Part shown: piece after piece, positions 45,541 through 54,884 of the stretch | Layout: every line of letters begins with the position of its first letter | Numbering within the stretch: the stretch's first letter is position 1 | Origin: Pseudomonas duriflava | GTDB lineage: Bacteria > Pseudomonadota > Gammaproteobacteria > Pseudomonadales > Pseudomonadaceae | DNA length: 64,000 nucleotides | Direction of reading: 5' to 3' | NCBI RefSeq assembly: GCF_007830155.1 | Contig: NZ_VLKY01000003.1 | Location: forward strand, 186,001-250,000 | Made by a program: the position numbers and the translations under genes | Notes under the pieces: model-generated | Seen by the model: only the letters and a program-made list of their open reading frames with translations | Databases searched by the model: none | Told to the model about the DNA's origin: nothing

Positions 45541-47313
45541 CTATTCCCCGCTGGTAACGCGTAAGACTTCTTCCAGCGTGGTCACGCCAGCCAGAGCTTG
45601 CCGCAAGCCATCTTCATAAAGCGTATACATGCCTTCGGCACGAGCGGCCTGCTCCAGGGTCGCGGCGTCGGCGCGCTTCATCAACAGGCTGCGCAAGGTG
45701 TCGTTCATGATCAGCAGCTCACTGATGGCACTACGGCCCCGATAGCCTTCGCCTGTTGCAAGGTCGCGACGAGGACGGTACAGGCGGATGGGGCGCTCAT
45801 CGGTATATCGTTCGAGCTGATACTGTTCGATTACTTCCGGAAGCGGCTCGTAGGCTTCTCGCATGGCAGGGTCGAGGCGGCGGACCAGACGCTGCGCCAG
45901 AATGCCATTGATGGTCGAGGCGAGCAGGTAGTCCTCGACGCCCATGTCCAGCAAGCGGGTGATACTGCCCGCGGCGCTATTGGTATGCAGTGTTGAGAGC
46001 ACCAAGTGACCGGTCAGGGCTGACTGGATAGCGATACTGCAGGTTTCCAGGTCGCGCATCTCACCAATCATGATTACATCCGGATCCTGACGGACAATGG
46101 AGCGCAGCGCACCGGCAAAGTCGAGGCCGATGCTGGGCTTGACCTGGATCTGGTTGATCCCTTCCAGCTGGTATTCCACCGGGTCTTCAACCGTAATGAT
46201 CTTGCGCTCGGCCGTGTTCAAACGCGACAGGGCGGTGTAGAGCGTCGTGGTTTTGCCCGAGCCGGTAGGGCCGGTGACCAGCAGAATGCCATGGGGACGT
46301 TCGAGTACGTTGAGAAACGTGTCCAGCGACTGACCGGCAAAGCCGAGGCTGTCAAAGTCAAAGCTTACCGATTCACGATCGAGCAGGCGCATGACCACCG
46401 ACTCGCCAAAGCTGGTAGGAACGGTCGAGACCCGAAGGTCCAGTTCCTTGCCCTGGATGCGCAGCATGATTCGTCCGTCCTGCGGCAGACGGCGCTCGGC
46501 GATGTCCAGCTTGGCCATGATCTTGACCCGGGATATCACCGCAGCAGTTGAACTGGCTGGCGGCGCTTCGGATTCGTGTAGCACGCCGTCAATGCGGTAG
46601 CGCACCTTGAGCCGGTTCTCAAACGGCTCGATATGAATATCGGATGCTCGATTCTCGACCGCGCGCTGGATAATCAGGTTCACCAGACGAATTACAGGCG
46701 CCTCGGAGGCCAGATCCTTCAGGTGTTCGATATCGTCTTCCGACGTTGTCTGAGCATCGAGGTTTTCCACGATAGTGCCCATCGCCGAGCGGCCCTGACC
46801 GTAATAGCGCTCGATCAGGTTCTCGATATCGCTACGCAAGCCGATGGACAGACGAACTGGGCAGGCGCAAGCATATTGCAGAGCTTCGATGGCATAAGAA
46901 TCGGCCGGGTTGGCGACCAGTACATGCAGAGGGCCATTCTGGTCACGTCCTAGAGGAACAACCTGAAACTGCTTGAGAAAGCGGACAGACAGCTCAGGTG
47001 GATCTTCCAGCAGGGCGGGCGCTTCATCTTCTGTGATCAGCGGAACCTGTAGAAGGGTGGCCCAGGCTTGAGCCAGGTCCCGCTCGGACACCATACCCAG
47101 GCGCAAGAGAAAAAGACTGAAACTTTCATCCGGCGAGTCTGCATGAAGCCGGCGTGCCCGTTCGATATCGCCTTGCTTGAGCCGTGACTGGCCCACCAGC
47201 CAGGAACAAACCACGTCATCGCTCAGGGTAATGGGATGCACCGACTCGACGGCCTCTGTAACTGGTGTCGTCTGCTCAGGTGATAACGACAGGGAACTCT
47301 GGACAAGACTCAT
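45541..47313 (-). CDS. gspE: Type II secretion ATPase GspE/XpsE, lacking the tetracysteine zinc motif
   Basis: The hexameric cytoplasmic motor, 590 residues. An N-terminal N1/N2 region (about 1-165) precedes the ATPase: Walker A GPTGSGKTTTLYTAL near 350, Asp box VEDPVEYQL, Walker B IMIGEMRDLET and the His box LSTLHTNSA. The region that in most GspE proteins holds two CxxC pairs (RLDPAMREAYEP and YRPRRDLATGEGYRGR) has no cysteine, so zinc cannot be bound in the usual way. As first gene it sets the E-F-G-H-I-J-K-L-M-N-D order of xps operons. Confidence 0.96.
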   Translation of the reverse strand: MSLVQSSLSLSPEQTTPVTEAVESVHPITLSDDVVCSWLVGQSRLKQGDIERARRLHADSPDESFSLFLLRLGMVSERDLAQAWATLLQVPLITEDEAPALLEDPPELSVRFLKQFQVVPLGRDQNGPLHVLVANPADSYAIEALQYACACPVRLSIGLRSDIENLIERYYGQGRSAMGTIVENLDAQTTSEDDIEHLKDLASEAPVIRLVNLIIQRAVENRASDIHIEPFENRLKVRYRIDGVLHESEAPPASSTAAVISRVKIMAKLDIAERRLPQDGRIMLRIQGKELDLRVSTVPTSFGESVVMRLLDRESVSFDFDSLGFAGQSLDTFLNVLERPHGILLVTGPTGSGKTTTLYTALSRLNTAERKIITVEDPVEYQLEGINQIQVKPSIGLDFAGALRSIVRQDPDVIMIGEMRDLETCSIAIQSALTGHLVLSTLHTNSAAGSITRLLDMGVEDYLLASTINGILAQRLVRRLDPAMREAYEPLPEVIEQYQLERYTDERPIRLYRPRRDLATGEGYRGRSAISELLIMNDTLRSLLMKRADAATLEQAARAEGMYTLYEDGLRQALAGVTTLEEVLRVTSGE

Positions 47314-47798
47314 GTCGGCATGGCGGCCCTTTATTTATAGGAATAGATGGGGGCGAAATTATCAACGGCCAATATTACAACAGTTAGACAAGCCCCCCGC
47401 CATTGATAGGAGGCTCATCCTGACAGCTAGTATGCCATCGAGACGTCAACTTGCACGGCTTTCTGTACGGCTGGCGTCGGCGACTCAATTTCATATACTG
47501 ATATCAAAATACGCCAGCGAGCGTACATCAAACTGTACGGCAACCTCCATCGTGTAGAAGCGTCATTCAGTGGGAACCTTCCTCAACGGGGCGTTTGCTT
47601 TATGAACATGGCCCAGAAATAGGGTGGGTCTGGTTGCTGAACTCTTGCACAGGCCATGTCGGGTATCGTAAGCGAAGTTGACGATACCCGAATAAGCGCT
47701 GCGGTTGAGCAGGCCTTTCGTATCTTTTTACAAGGGTATCAAGTCGCTCGTTAGCCCTCTACTTATGCCGCGTGAGGCCGGTTCGCAACGTGTCGAAG
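47314..47798. other. Upstream region of the T2SS operon
   Basis: About 485 bases with no supported gene. It should hold the gspE promoter and the 3' end of the acyltransferase transcript, and contains the 11-bp inverted repeat at 47659-47691. Confidence 0.5.
47659..47691. repeat. 11-bp perfect inverted repeat
   Basis: tcgggtatcgt and acgatacccga are separated by 11 bases. There is no T run on either side, so it is not a standard terminator. It could be a protein-binding site, an RNA hairpin or a REP-like element. Confidence 0.6.
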
Positions 47799-48695
47799 TT
47801 AGTCCTGGCGCCTTTCATCGATCAGTTGCTCCAGACGCTTGTCCTTTTCTGCCCAGAGTTGCCCCACCCATTGGTGGACCCGCGCACGAAAGGCCGGGTC
47901 GCTCTGGTAATCCCCCTTCCAGAGCGCCGGATCCAGCGGGCGCGTCTGAATATCTACGATAACGCGATTAATTTGGCCGCTTAATAGTTTCCAGAAGCCG
48001 GGTATCTGGCCTTCAGGGTAGCTGATGGTTACATCGAGAATTGCATCGAGCTGTTCACCCAAGGTGGCGAGAACGAACGCGACCCCGCCGGCCTTTGGCT
48101 TGAGCAGGTGACGATAGGGGGATTGCTGCTGAGCCTGTTTGGCTGGCGTGAAGCGGGTGCCCTCCAGGTAATTCACAACGGTAACGGGTTGGTCGCGGAA
48201 TTTCGCACAGGCGCGACGGGTGATCTCCAGGTCTACGCCTCTGAGTTCAGGTCGCTTTTTCAGGACTGACTTCGAGTAGCGCTTCATGAACGGATAATCC
48301 AGAGCCCAGAATGCCAGGCCGAGAAACGGGATCCAGATGAGTTCTTTCTTTAGGAAAAACTTGAAATAGGGTACCCGTCGATTGAAGGTTTGCACGAGGG
48401 CAGGAATATCGACCCAGGATTGGTGGTTGGAAATGAGCAAGTAGGAGCGGTCGCGGCGCAGACTTTCGTTACCACGGATATCCCACACGGTCGGTGTGCA
48501 CAGCGCGAAGATGTGCTTGTTAATTTCCGCCCAGGTTTCGGCCACTGCCATGACGCCTCGAGAGCAGGCGTTCCGCCAGGGTTTGTAGGAGAGAATAAGC
48601 TTGAACAGGGCGACTGCCATCAGGGGGCCGATCAGAATAAGGGTATTGATTAACAGCAAAATGCTAGTAGCCAGGCCAATGATCAGATGGCGCAT
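47799..48695 (-). CDS. Lysophospholipid acyltransferase family protein (PlsC/YihG-like)
   Basis: A 298-residue inner-membrane protein. An N-terminal helix (about 8-35) precedes the acyltransferase motifs NHQSWVDIP (His-x4-Asp) and, further on, YLEGTRFTP (motif III). KPKAGGVAFVLATLGEQLDAILDVTISYP matches the YihG/YihG-like branch of 1-acylglycerol-phosphate acyltransferases. It would act on lysophosphatidate. It is monocistronic and divergent from the retropepsin-like gene. Confidence 0.88.
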   Translation of the reverse strand: MRHLIIGLATSILLLINTLILIGPLMAVALFKLILSYKPWRNACSRGVMAVAETWAEINKHIFALCTPTVWDIRGNESLRRDRSYLLISNHQSWVDIPALVQTFNRRVPYFKFFLKKELIWIPFLGLAFWALDYPFMKRYSKSVLKKRPELRGVDLEITRRACAKFRDQPVTVVNYLEGTRFTPAKQAQQQSPYRHLLKPKAGGVAFVLATLGEQLDAILDVTISYPEGQIPGFWKLLSGQINRVIVDIQTRPLDPALWKGDYQSDPAFRARVHQWVGQLWAEKDKRLEQLIDERRQD

Positions 48696-49066
48696 TCACA
48701 CTCCTGAAATTCTATTTTTTATTAGACGACATAGCGGTATAGACGTGCCGTATAGAGGCGGCGGCCGTGGATGGTACCGTCTCTAACCTATCAGGCGTAA
48801 ACGTATTCTTATCGTTAGACACGCCTGGGAGTGCATGTTGATAAATGCGGGACTCTCTGGATGAGTCACCCTACTGGCGGGGCAAATGGTCATTTGCTTT
48901 GAATAGGCTGCAACGAACTTTTGGCAATAATCTTAAAACTGAAGAAATATGACCGTATCGTCAGTCGCGAATCGCTGGACGCCGTGTGGACAGAAGGACG
49001 CCAGAACGGGACACTCAGTCCATGGTCGAATCCCGACCCGCCCTAATGATCTGACTGGAGTTTTGT
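48696..49066. other. Divergent intergenic region
   Basis: About 370 bases between two divergent genes. The TGGAG at 49056-49060 is the ribosome-binding site of the next gene. I found no other feature. Confidence 0.45.
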
Positions 49067-49573
49067 GTGAAACGCTTTCTTTCCATGCTAGGCCTCATGA
49101 GCCTGCCTGCGCTGGCCCTGGCTGAGCCCACGCTTTATGGGCGTTACGAAACCTTCCGCCTTCCTGAATTAGGGGTGGCCCTGCAGGCCAAGATGGATAC
49201 CGGCGCTTGGACAGCCTCTCTATCAGCCAAGGATATCGAGCTGTTCACGCGAGAGGGAAAAGAGTGGGTCCGTTTCCGTTTGGCGACCGAAAAAGCCGAC
49301 GATACCGTGTATGAGCATCGTCTGGCCCGTATTAGCAAGATCAAGAGCCGTGCCGAAGAGGGCGATGACGAAGACGACGAGCCATCCGGTACGGAACGAC
49401 CCGTCATTGAAATGGAGCTTTGTCTGGGCGATCAGTCCAGAACCGTTGAGGTGAACCTGACCGACCGCAGCCGTTTCCGTTATCCCTTGCTGATCGGCGC
49501 CAAGGCATTACGCAAATTCGAGGCGGCTGTTGATCCCAAGGAAAAGCATCTGGCCGGTTCACCCCGCTGTTAA
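49067..49573 (+). CDS. Retropepsin-like (RimB/ATP-dependent zinc protease family) periplasmic protein
   Basis: A 168-residue protein with a signal peptide (about 1-19, LPALALA) and the PF05618-type domain: KMDTGAWTASL carries the Asp-Thr-Gly-Ala motif of retropepsin-like proteases, and the C-terminal RFRYPLLIGAKALRKFEAAVDP is conserved. An acidic loop (EEGDDEDDE) is inserted in the middle. Despite the family name no zinc site is visible. It starts with GTG six bases after TGGAG. Substrate unknown. Confidence 0.83.
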   Translation: MKRFLSMLGLMSLPALALAEPTLYGRYETFRLPELGVALQAKMDTGAWTASLSAKDIELFTREGKEWVRFRLATEKADDTVYEHRLARISKIKSRAEEGDDEDDEPSGTERPVIEMELCLGDQSRTVEVNLTDRSRFRYPLLIGAKALRKFEAAVDPKEKHLAGSPRC

Positions 49574-49591
49574 AAGGAGCCTGCCCGGCCT

Positions 49592-50215
49592 TTAGCGGCT
49601 TTCTGGGCGCGTGGCCTGCATGGAGGGGCGCTGGTCGGCTTCGGCATACCAAGCGGCTAGCTTGGGGTATTCGCCGCGCCAGTGCCAACTGGATACCCGT
49701 AGGTCCAGATAGCCCAGCAGGCAGGCCAGGCTGATGCAGGCCATGTCAAACGGCCCCTGCAATTCAGCAAATGCGGTGTTTTCGAAATAATCGAGCGACC
49801 GAGCAATTTTTTCCTGCTGGTTGTCTAGCCAGAGTCGCCACTGCATGCCGGGCGGCCGCATGAAGGTTTCATAACGAATCTGTACGGCTGATTCGGTCAT
49901 CGCATCGGCCAGAGAAGCCAAGGTCATGCGCCGCCAACGCTCAGGACCCTGACGAGGAATCATGGGTTCCTGCTGATGCAGGGTATCGAGGTAGTCGAGA
50001 ATGACGCGGCTATCATGCAGCGTTGAACCGTCGTCTAGACGCAGAACCGGAATCTTGCCGGACGGGTTGGCCTCGATAACGTCGCGATTGGGATTGAGGG
50101 GCGTTTGCTGGACGATCTCCAGCTCGACCTGTTCGATCAGATCGGTCTCATGCAGCATCACTACGATCTTGCGGCCGAAGGGTGAGGCAGGGGTATGAAA
50201 GAGGATCATCGACAT
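49592..50215 (-). CDS. Glutathione S-transferase family protein
   Basis: A 207-residue GST. The thioredoxin-like domain (ILFHTPASPFGRKIVVMLHE, then GKIPVLRLDDGSTLHDSRVILDYLD) contains the cis-Pro and the glutathione-contacting DS pair; the C-terminal domain is all helical. ATG 50215 (MSMILF) was preferred to the ATG three bases upstream; both are possible. Substrate unknown. It faces the retropepsin-like gene convergently. Confidence 0.88.
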   Translation of the reverse strand: MSMILFHTPASPFGRKIVVMLHETDLIEQVELEIVQQTPLNPNRDVIEANPSGKIPVLRLDDGSTLHDSRVILDYLDTLHQQEPMIPRQGPERWRRMTLASLADAMTESAVQIRYETFMRPPGMQWRLWLDNQQEKIARSLDYFENTAFAELQGPFDMACISLACLLGYLDLRVSSWHWRGEYPKLAAWYAEADQRPSMQATRPESR

Positions 50216-50330
50216 CACGCACTCTCTTGATGTGAAGCTTAACGAAAGCTGAACCGTGATCGTCGGTCATGCATGGGGGGTTATGCAAGCGTTGGAGGTA
50301 CTAACCGTCATTGAGACTATCCACTAGAAG

Positions 50331-50349
50331 AGCCGGCACGAGGCCGGCT
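50331..50349. terminator. Hairpin between the GST and TonB-receptor genes
   Basis: agccggc pairs with gccggct across a five-base loop, about 30 bases beyond the receptor stop. T runs are weak on both sides. Confidence 0.6.
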
Positions 50350-50377
50350 TTCCTGTTGTGTTAGCCAACGAGTGGGG

Positions 50378-52780
50378 TCACCACTTATACGTCACGTTCG
50401 CGACAACGCTGCGCTCATCACCGTAGTAGCAGTAATAGCCATCACAGGTGGAGAGGTACTCCTTGTTGAAAAGATTGGTGACGTTCACACCTACCGAAGC
50501 ACCCTCGAAGCGGCTGTCGAGGCGGCTTAGGTCGTAATGAGCTGCAGCATCATAGATCGTATTGGAGCCCGTATGCCCTAGCCAGGTATTTGCCTGGTCG
50601 CCATAGGTATCACCAACATACCGAACGCCTCCTGCAACGCCAAAGCCGTCCAGTGAGCCTGCATGCCAGGTATAGTCCGCCCATAGCGATGCCTGATGCT
50701 CCGGAATAAGCTGCAAGCGATTACCCTTGTACTGCCCGTCCTGAACTTCCGTGTCGGTATAGGCATAAGAGGCAATCAGCTTGAGGTTATCCGTGAGGTG
50801 GGAAGTGGCTTCCAGCTCGACGCCCCGAACCTTTACCTTGCCGGTCTGACTGGTAATAGTCACTCCACCTACATTGTCAGTAACGGAAACGTTTTTTTGC
50901 GTCAGGTCATATACCGCCGCTGTCAAAAGCGTGTTCGTACCTGTTGGCTGATACTTTACGCCCACCTCGTACTGCTTGCCCTCGGTCGGCTTGAAGGACT
51001 GGGTCGCACTGACATCTGCGCCGCTGGTTGGCTGGAATGACTCCGAATAAGAAATATAGGGCACAAGGCCGGAATCGAACACGTAGCTCAACGAGGCATT
51101 GCCCGTGAAGGCGGAATCGTCTCTCTTGGGATGTGCATCGGTTGTATAGAACTCAGTCTCGGTAGTTACCCAATCCTTACGTCCGCCCAGGGTCAGGCGC
51201 CAATGATCCAGGGCCATCTGGTCTTGAATATAAAGGCCAGTCTGGTGAGTTTTCTGGTTGTAGTCGTACAACGTGTACTGACGGGCTGCCGCTGGGTCAA
51301 AGTACTGGCCATAAACGGGGTTATTGATATTGGAACTGGGCGCCTGGCCGAACAGGTACTGGTAGTTGGTATTGGAGCGTTGATAGTCCAGACCCAGCAG
51401 CAACGTATGCTGCACCTCACCCGTTGAGAAATTGCCCTGCAGGTTATTGTCGACTGCAAACTGGCTGATGTCCTCGTCAACAATATTGGTATTACGCGCT
51501 ACTGTGCCGTCTTCACTGACAGCCTCTGCATAGCCACCAACGGTAATACCCTGGAAGGATAGGTCGCTCTTGGTATAACGCAGATTCTGACGGAACTGCC
51601 ACGTCTCGTTGAAGCGATGATCGAAAGCGTAGCCCAGCGAATAATAAGTGCGGTCGTAAAATTCCCAATCCGGATCGCCTAGATTTTTATGGCGTGAAAC
51701 CTCACCCCACGGGCCTTCGAGCTTGGTACCGCGAAGCGGCAGAAATTGACTGGTAATTCCTGTGTCATCACGAGTGTACTGAGACAGGAAGGTCAGGTGC
51801 GTGTCGTCATTGATGTTCCAGGTGAGGCTGGGGGCAATGTTGTAGCGCTTGTCAGGAACATGCTCGATCTGGGTATCGCTGTCACGCACCACACCGCTCA
51901 CGCGGTACAGAAAGCGAGCCTCATCATCGAGCGCGCCGGTAGTGTCGAAATTGATCTGGCGATGATTATAGTTTCCAGCCTCGACACGGACCTCATGACT
52001 GGCTTCGGCTTGGGGGCGCAGGCTGACCATCTCGATCAGGCCGCCTGGCGGTGTCTGGCCGTAAACGGATGAAGCGGGGCCGCGCAACAGGGTCAGGCGT
52101 TCAAGATTCCAGGTTTCTGGCTTGGGATCAACATAGACGCCGTCGGGCAACCGCAGGCCATCAAGAAAGCGGGTAGGCTCGAAGCCACGGACGCGCAGCC
52201 AGTCGGCTCGGGTGTCGCTACCATAAAAGCTGGAGACGGCACCCGGCATGTAGCGAACAGCATCGTCGATGTTGTGTACTGCCCGGTCAGTCATCTGGTC
52301 ACGGGTCGCTACTGACAGGGAGCGCGCCGTTTCGAGAATGGGCGTGTCCGTCTTGGTGGCTGAGGCTGTGCGATTCGCCACATATCCCTCTGCAGGCCCC
52401 CAGGCGTTTTCCATCGGCCCGGCCATAATAGTGGTTGTAGCCATGCTCAGCGTGTCGTCAGCAGAGGGCAAGGGGCGCAGGGTATAGATTCCTGGCTCGC
52501 TTTCCACTAACTCAAGACCTGTATCACGCAAGGCTTCGCGCAAGGCCTCGGTAGCATCGTAGCGACCATTGACTGGATGGGAGGTACGGCCGGAGGCCAG
52601 GCCGGGATCAAGACTCAAGGTTAACCCGGCGTCGCTGGCGATACGGGTTAGGGTTGTGGATAACGGAGCAGTGGGTAGCTGATAATTACGCTCACCTACG
52701 GCGGTCTGGGCATGAACGAATGCGGCATGGCCCAGCACAAGGGCAGTAGCCAGTAGCGTAGGACGGAACAATGAAGGCAT
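50378..52780 (-). CDS. TonB-dependent siderophore receptor with STN signalling domain (FecA/FpvA type)
   Basis: An 800-residue outer-membrane receptor. A signal peptide (about 1-24, ending VHA) is followed by the STN domain (about 45-105; LTRIASDAGLTLSLDPGLASGRTSHPVNG), which contacts the FecR-type anti-sigma factor. The plug (ATRDQMTDRAVHNIDDAVRYMPGAV) and 22-strand barrel end in the aromatic residue Trp (VANVTYKW). Gly-Ala-Pro-Gly-rich loops and a Cys-x-x-Tyr-Tyr-Cys turn near the C-terminus are usual in ferric-siderophore receptors. It is downstream of fecI and fecR, so expression is probably surface-signal controlled. Ligand unknown. Confidence 0.93.
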   Translation of the reverse strand: MPSLFRPTLLATALVLGHAAFVHAQTAVGERNYQLPTAPLSTTLTRIASDAGLTLSLDPGLASGRTSHPVNGRYDATEALREALRDTGLELVESEPGIYTLRPLPSADDTLSMATTTIMAGPMENAWGPAEGYVANRTASATKTDTPILETARSLSVATRDQMTDRAVHNIDDAVRYMPGAVSSFYGSDTRADWLRVRGFEPTRFLDGLRLPDGVYVDPKPETWNLERLTLLRGPASSVYGQTPPGGLIEMVSLRPQAEASHEVRVEAGNYNHRQINFDTTGALDDEARFLYRVSGVVRDSDTQIEHVPDKRYNIAPSLTWNINDDTHLTFLSQYTRDDTGITSQFLPLRGTKLEGPWGEVSRHKNLGDPDWEFYDRTYYSLGYAFDHRFNETWQFRQNLRYTKSDLSFQGITVGGYAEAVSEDGTVARNTNIVDEDISQFAVDNNLQGNFSTGEVQHTLLLGLDYQRSNTNYQYLFGQAPSSNINNPVYGQYFDPAAARQYTLYDYNQKTHQTGLYIQDQMALDHWRLTLGGRKDWVTTETEFYTTDAHPKRDDSAFTGNASLSYVFDSGLVPYISYSESFQPTSGADVSATQSFKPTEGKQYEVGVKYQPTGTNTLLTAAVYDLTQKNVSVTDNVGGVTITSQTGKVKVRGVELEATSHLTDNLKLIASYAYTDTEVQDGQYKGNRLQLIPEHQASLWADYTWHAGSLDGFGVAGGVRYVGDTYGDQANTWLGHTGSNTIYDAAAHYDLSRLDSRFEGASVGVNVTNLFNKEYLSTCDGYYCYYGDERSVVANVTYKW

Positions 52781-52937
52781 GTCTCTTCTCCCAAAAGCGA
52801 ATGCGAATTTGTTTCATTGCCGAGCGAAAAGAAAAAAGTGATAGAGGCAAGGTCAAAAAACTTTCCAATGCCACAACGCTGCCGGTTTACATCCTGTGTA
52901 AGGCGCCGTAACAAGGCCACGAGCCTTTATAACTGGC

Positions 52938-53888
52938 TTAAAAATCAGGTTTTACAGCGAGCCAGAAAGGGGTATGCCGCTCGATGCGAATCGGGATATT
53001 GGCAGACAGGGCTCGTAGTGCCCGCTCCGTGTCGTGCAATGGAAAACTACCCGTGACTCGCAGGTCCGCTAATTGTGGATCAAGGGTTAGCAAACCCACC
53101 CGCTCGCGGCCTAGAGCCGCAATGACCTGGTCGAGTCGCTCGTTATCCACCACCAGCATGCCCTGAGCCCAGGCGGCGGCCCCTGGCGCGGCGTGAGTAA
53201 ACTCATCGAGCTGATCAGGAGTCATCAACACGGCATCGCCTTCCGGGATAACCGCTTCGGCGAGCCCATGGCGAGGATGTGCGGCTACGGCGGAGCGCAA
53301 AACGGTCAGGCGAGTGCCGCGAGGCTCTTCGGCTACGATAAAACGGGTCCCGAGGGCACGCAGGTGGCCAGCTGGCGTTTCGACAATAAAGGGGCGCGTA
53401 TCGCCATGCCCGGTTTCGATAAGTATTTCACCGGTGCGTAACACGATCCGGCGTTGTTGCGCATCAAAGCGGATGTCTAACGCGCTGCGTCCGGCCAGGG
53501 TCAGGCGCGTATCGTCCGGCAACGTCAGCACGCGCTGCTCACCGGTGGGAGTGACAGCATCAGCTAAGGCATAGCGCAACGGCACATAGCGATCAGTAAC
53601 CGCCAGGCCAAGCAGGACGACTACGGCAAGAGATAGAAGGGTACGTCCACGCTGTAGAGTCGAAGGGCGCTTGAGAAGCGTCTGTCGTGCCATAGGTGGT
53701 TTAGCTGCCGTGAGGTAACGCTCGATGCCATTCAGTTGTTCCCAGGCCCGGAGGTGTTCAGGGTGCGCGTTCAACCAGGCCTTCCAGGCGCTCAGATCCT
53801 CAGGGTTATCATGAATCTCACCAAAGCGTAGTTGCCAATCGATGGCCTGATCAAGTACGTGGCGGCTGACCGGGTCAGATTGACTCAT
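52938..53888 (-). CDS. FecR-family anti-sigma factor/signal transducer
   Basis: A 316-residue inner-membrane protein. The N-terminal cytoplasmic DUF4880 part (IDWQLRFGEIHDNPEDLSAWKAWLNAHPEHLRAWEQLN, about 13-55) is followed by one membrane helix (LLSLAVVVLLGLAV near 90-110) and the periplasmic FecR domain (VLTLPDDTRLTLAGRSALDIRF). I start at MSQSDPV (53888), which overlaps the fecI end by 14 bases; the open frame upstream is the shadow of fecI in another frame. It relays receptor state to the sigma factor. Confidence 0.92.
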   Translation of the reverse strand: MSQSDPVSRHVLDQAIDWQLRFGEIHDNPEDLSAWKAWLNAHPEHLRAWEQLNGIERYLTAAKPPMARQTLLKRPSTLQRGRTLLSLAVVVLLGLAVTDRYVPLRYALADAVTPTGEQRVLTLPDDTRLTLAGRSALDIRFDAQQRRIVLRTGEILIETGHGDTRPFIVETPAGHLRALGTRFIVAEEPRGTRLTVLRSAVAAHPRHGLAEAVIPEGDAVLMTPDQLDEFTHAAPGAAAWAQGMLVVDNERLDQVIAALGRERVGLLTLDPQLADLRVTGSFPLHDTERALRALSANIPIRIERHTPFWLAVKPDF

Positions 53889-54402
53889 GCGGGGTTCCGT
53901 ATAGCGCGATGTAGCACTGTCGTAGACCTTGGGCGATGTACTGGCGTACCCGAGGTACGGATACACCCAGACGCGTTGCGATCTCGGCGTGCGTAAGGCC
54001 ATCGAGGCGATTATAAAAAAAGGCCGCTCGGGCTTTAGGCGACAGTGTTCCGAGCAGGCGCTCCACCTCAGCCAAAGCCTCGACCAGAATCGCCAGCTCT
54101 TCAGGAGAGGGATGGATGTCCTCCGGCTGGTTCGCCAAGCCTTCCAGATAGTTGCGTTCAAGCTGCGCACGCCGGTACTGATCGATCAACAAGCCTTTGG
54201 CAATATTGATCAGAAAGGCCCGGGGTTCACGCAGAACAGGGCGTTCAGCCTTGTTCAGCAAGCGCACGAAGGTGTCCTGGCACAAGTCTTCAGCACGGTG
54301 AGAGCACCCGGTCTGCCTGCGTAGCCAGACGGCAAGCCAATCGCCATGGCTGCGATACAGCATACTCAACCAATGAGCAGTGTTCACGTCGCGTGTCGCC
54401 AT
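53875..54402 (-). CDS. ECF sigma factor, FecI type (iron starvation)
   Basis: A 175-residue sigma-70 family factor with region 2 (LCQDTFVRLLNK, then PRAFLINIAKGLLIDQYRR) and region 4 (LSPKARAAFFYNRLDGLTHAEIATRLGVSVPRVRQYIAQGLRQC). It should transcribe the receptor gene at 52780 when signalled. A Fur-box-like element lies just upstream of its start. It is the first gene of the fecI-fecR-receptor unit. Confidence 0.92.
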   Translation of the reverse strand: MATRDVNTAHWLSMLYRSHGDWLAVWLRRQTGCSHRAEDLCQDTFVRLLNKAERPVLREPRAFLINIAKGLLIDQYRRAQLERNYLEGLANQPEDIHPSPEELAILVEALAEVERLLGTLSPKARAAFFYNRLDGLTHAEIATRLGVSVPRVRQYIAQGLRQCYIALYGTPHESI

Positions 54403-54420
54403 GGCCGCTTCGCCTGATTA

Positions 54421-54438
54421 AAAAATGAGAATTATTCG
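54421..54438 (-). promoter_or_regulatory. Fur-box-like site upstream of fecI
   Basis: Read leftward, gcgaataattctcatttt matches the Fur consensus in about 11 of its 15 central positions. It is 19-36 bases before the fecI start, consistent with iron repression of this unit. Confidence 0.6.
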
Positions 54439-54884
54439 CGTAAGAAAGAAAAAATCAATCGATTCGAGCCGAAAGGTCGCTTAAGCCGCTAAACCGGTGA
54501 GCTGACAGGGCCTGAATGTCTGGGGTAGAAAAAGCGGCGTGCTGCTAAATAAAAGTTACTTAATTATCTATATATAAGCTGATTATAAAATGATCAGATT
54601 CTAATGGTTGCCTTTAAAAGATAGGTGACAAAAAAGGTCAATGCTGGTCGTAAAGCGTAACGGCATACAGTAATAATAGGCTGTTTGTATCTTAGAATAA
54701 ATAAATAATTTTTAAGGGTGCCTATAGTGTGTTGATAAGTTGTTCCGATAAATATGTGATCTATTTAAAATTTAATGAGCTAGATAGGGCAGTTTGGATC
54801 ACGTTTATCAATATAAAGTTATTTATTTGAACAGATAAATATTATTTAACATACTGATTTACAAGGATTTTATTTTTATATAAC

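Noticed and set aside
53889-54170. N-terminal extension of the FecR frame
   Set aside because: The 94 extra codons overlap fecI in another frame and read as its shadow; the FecR domain begins at MSQSDPV.
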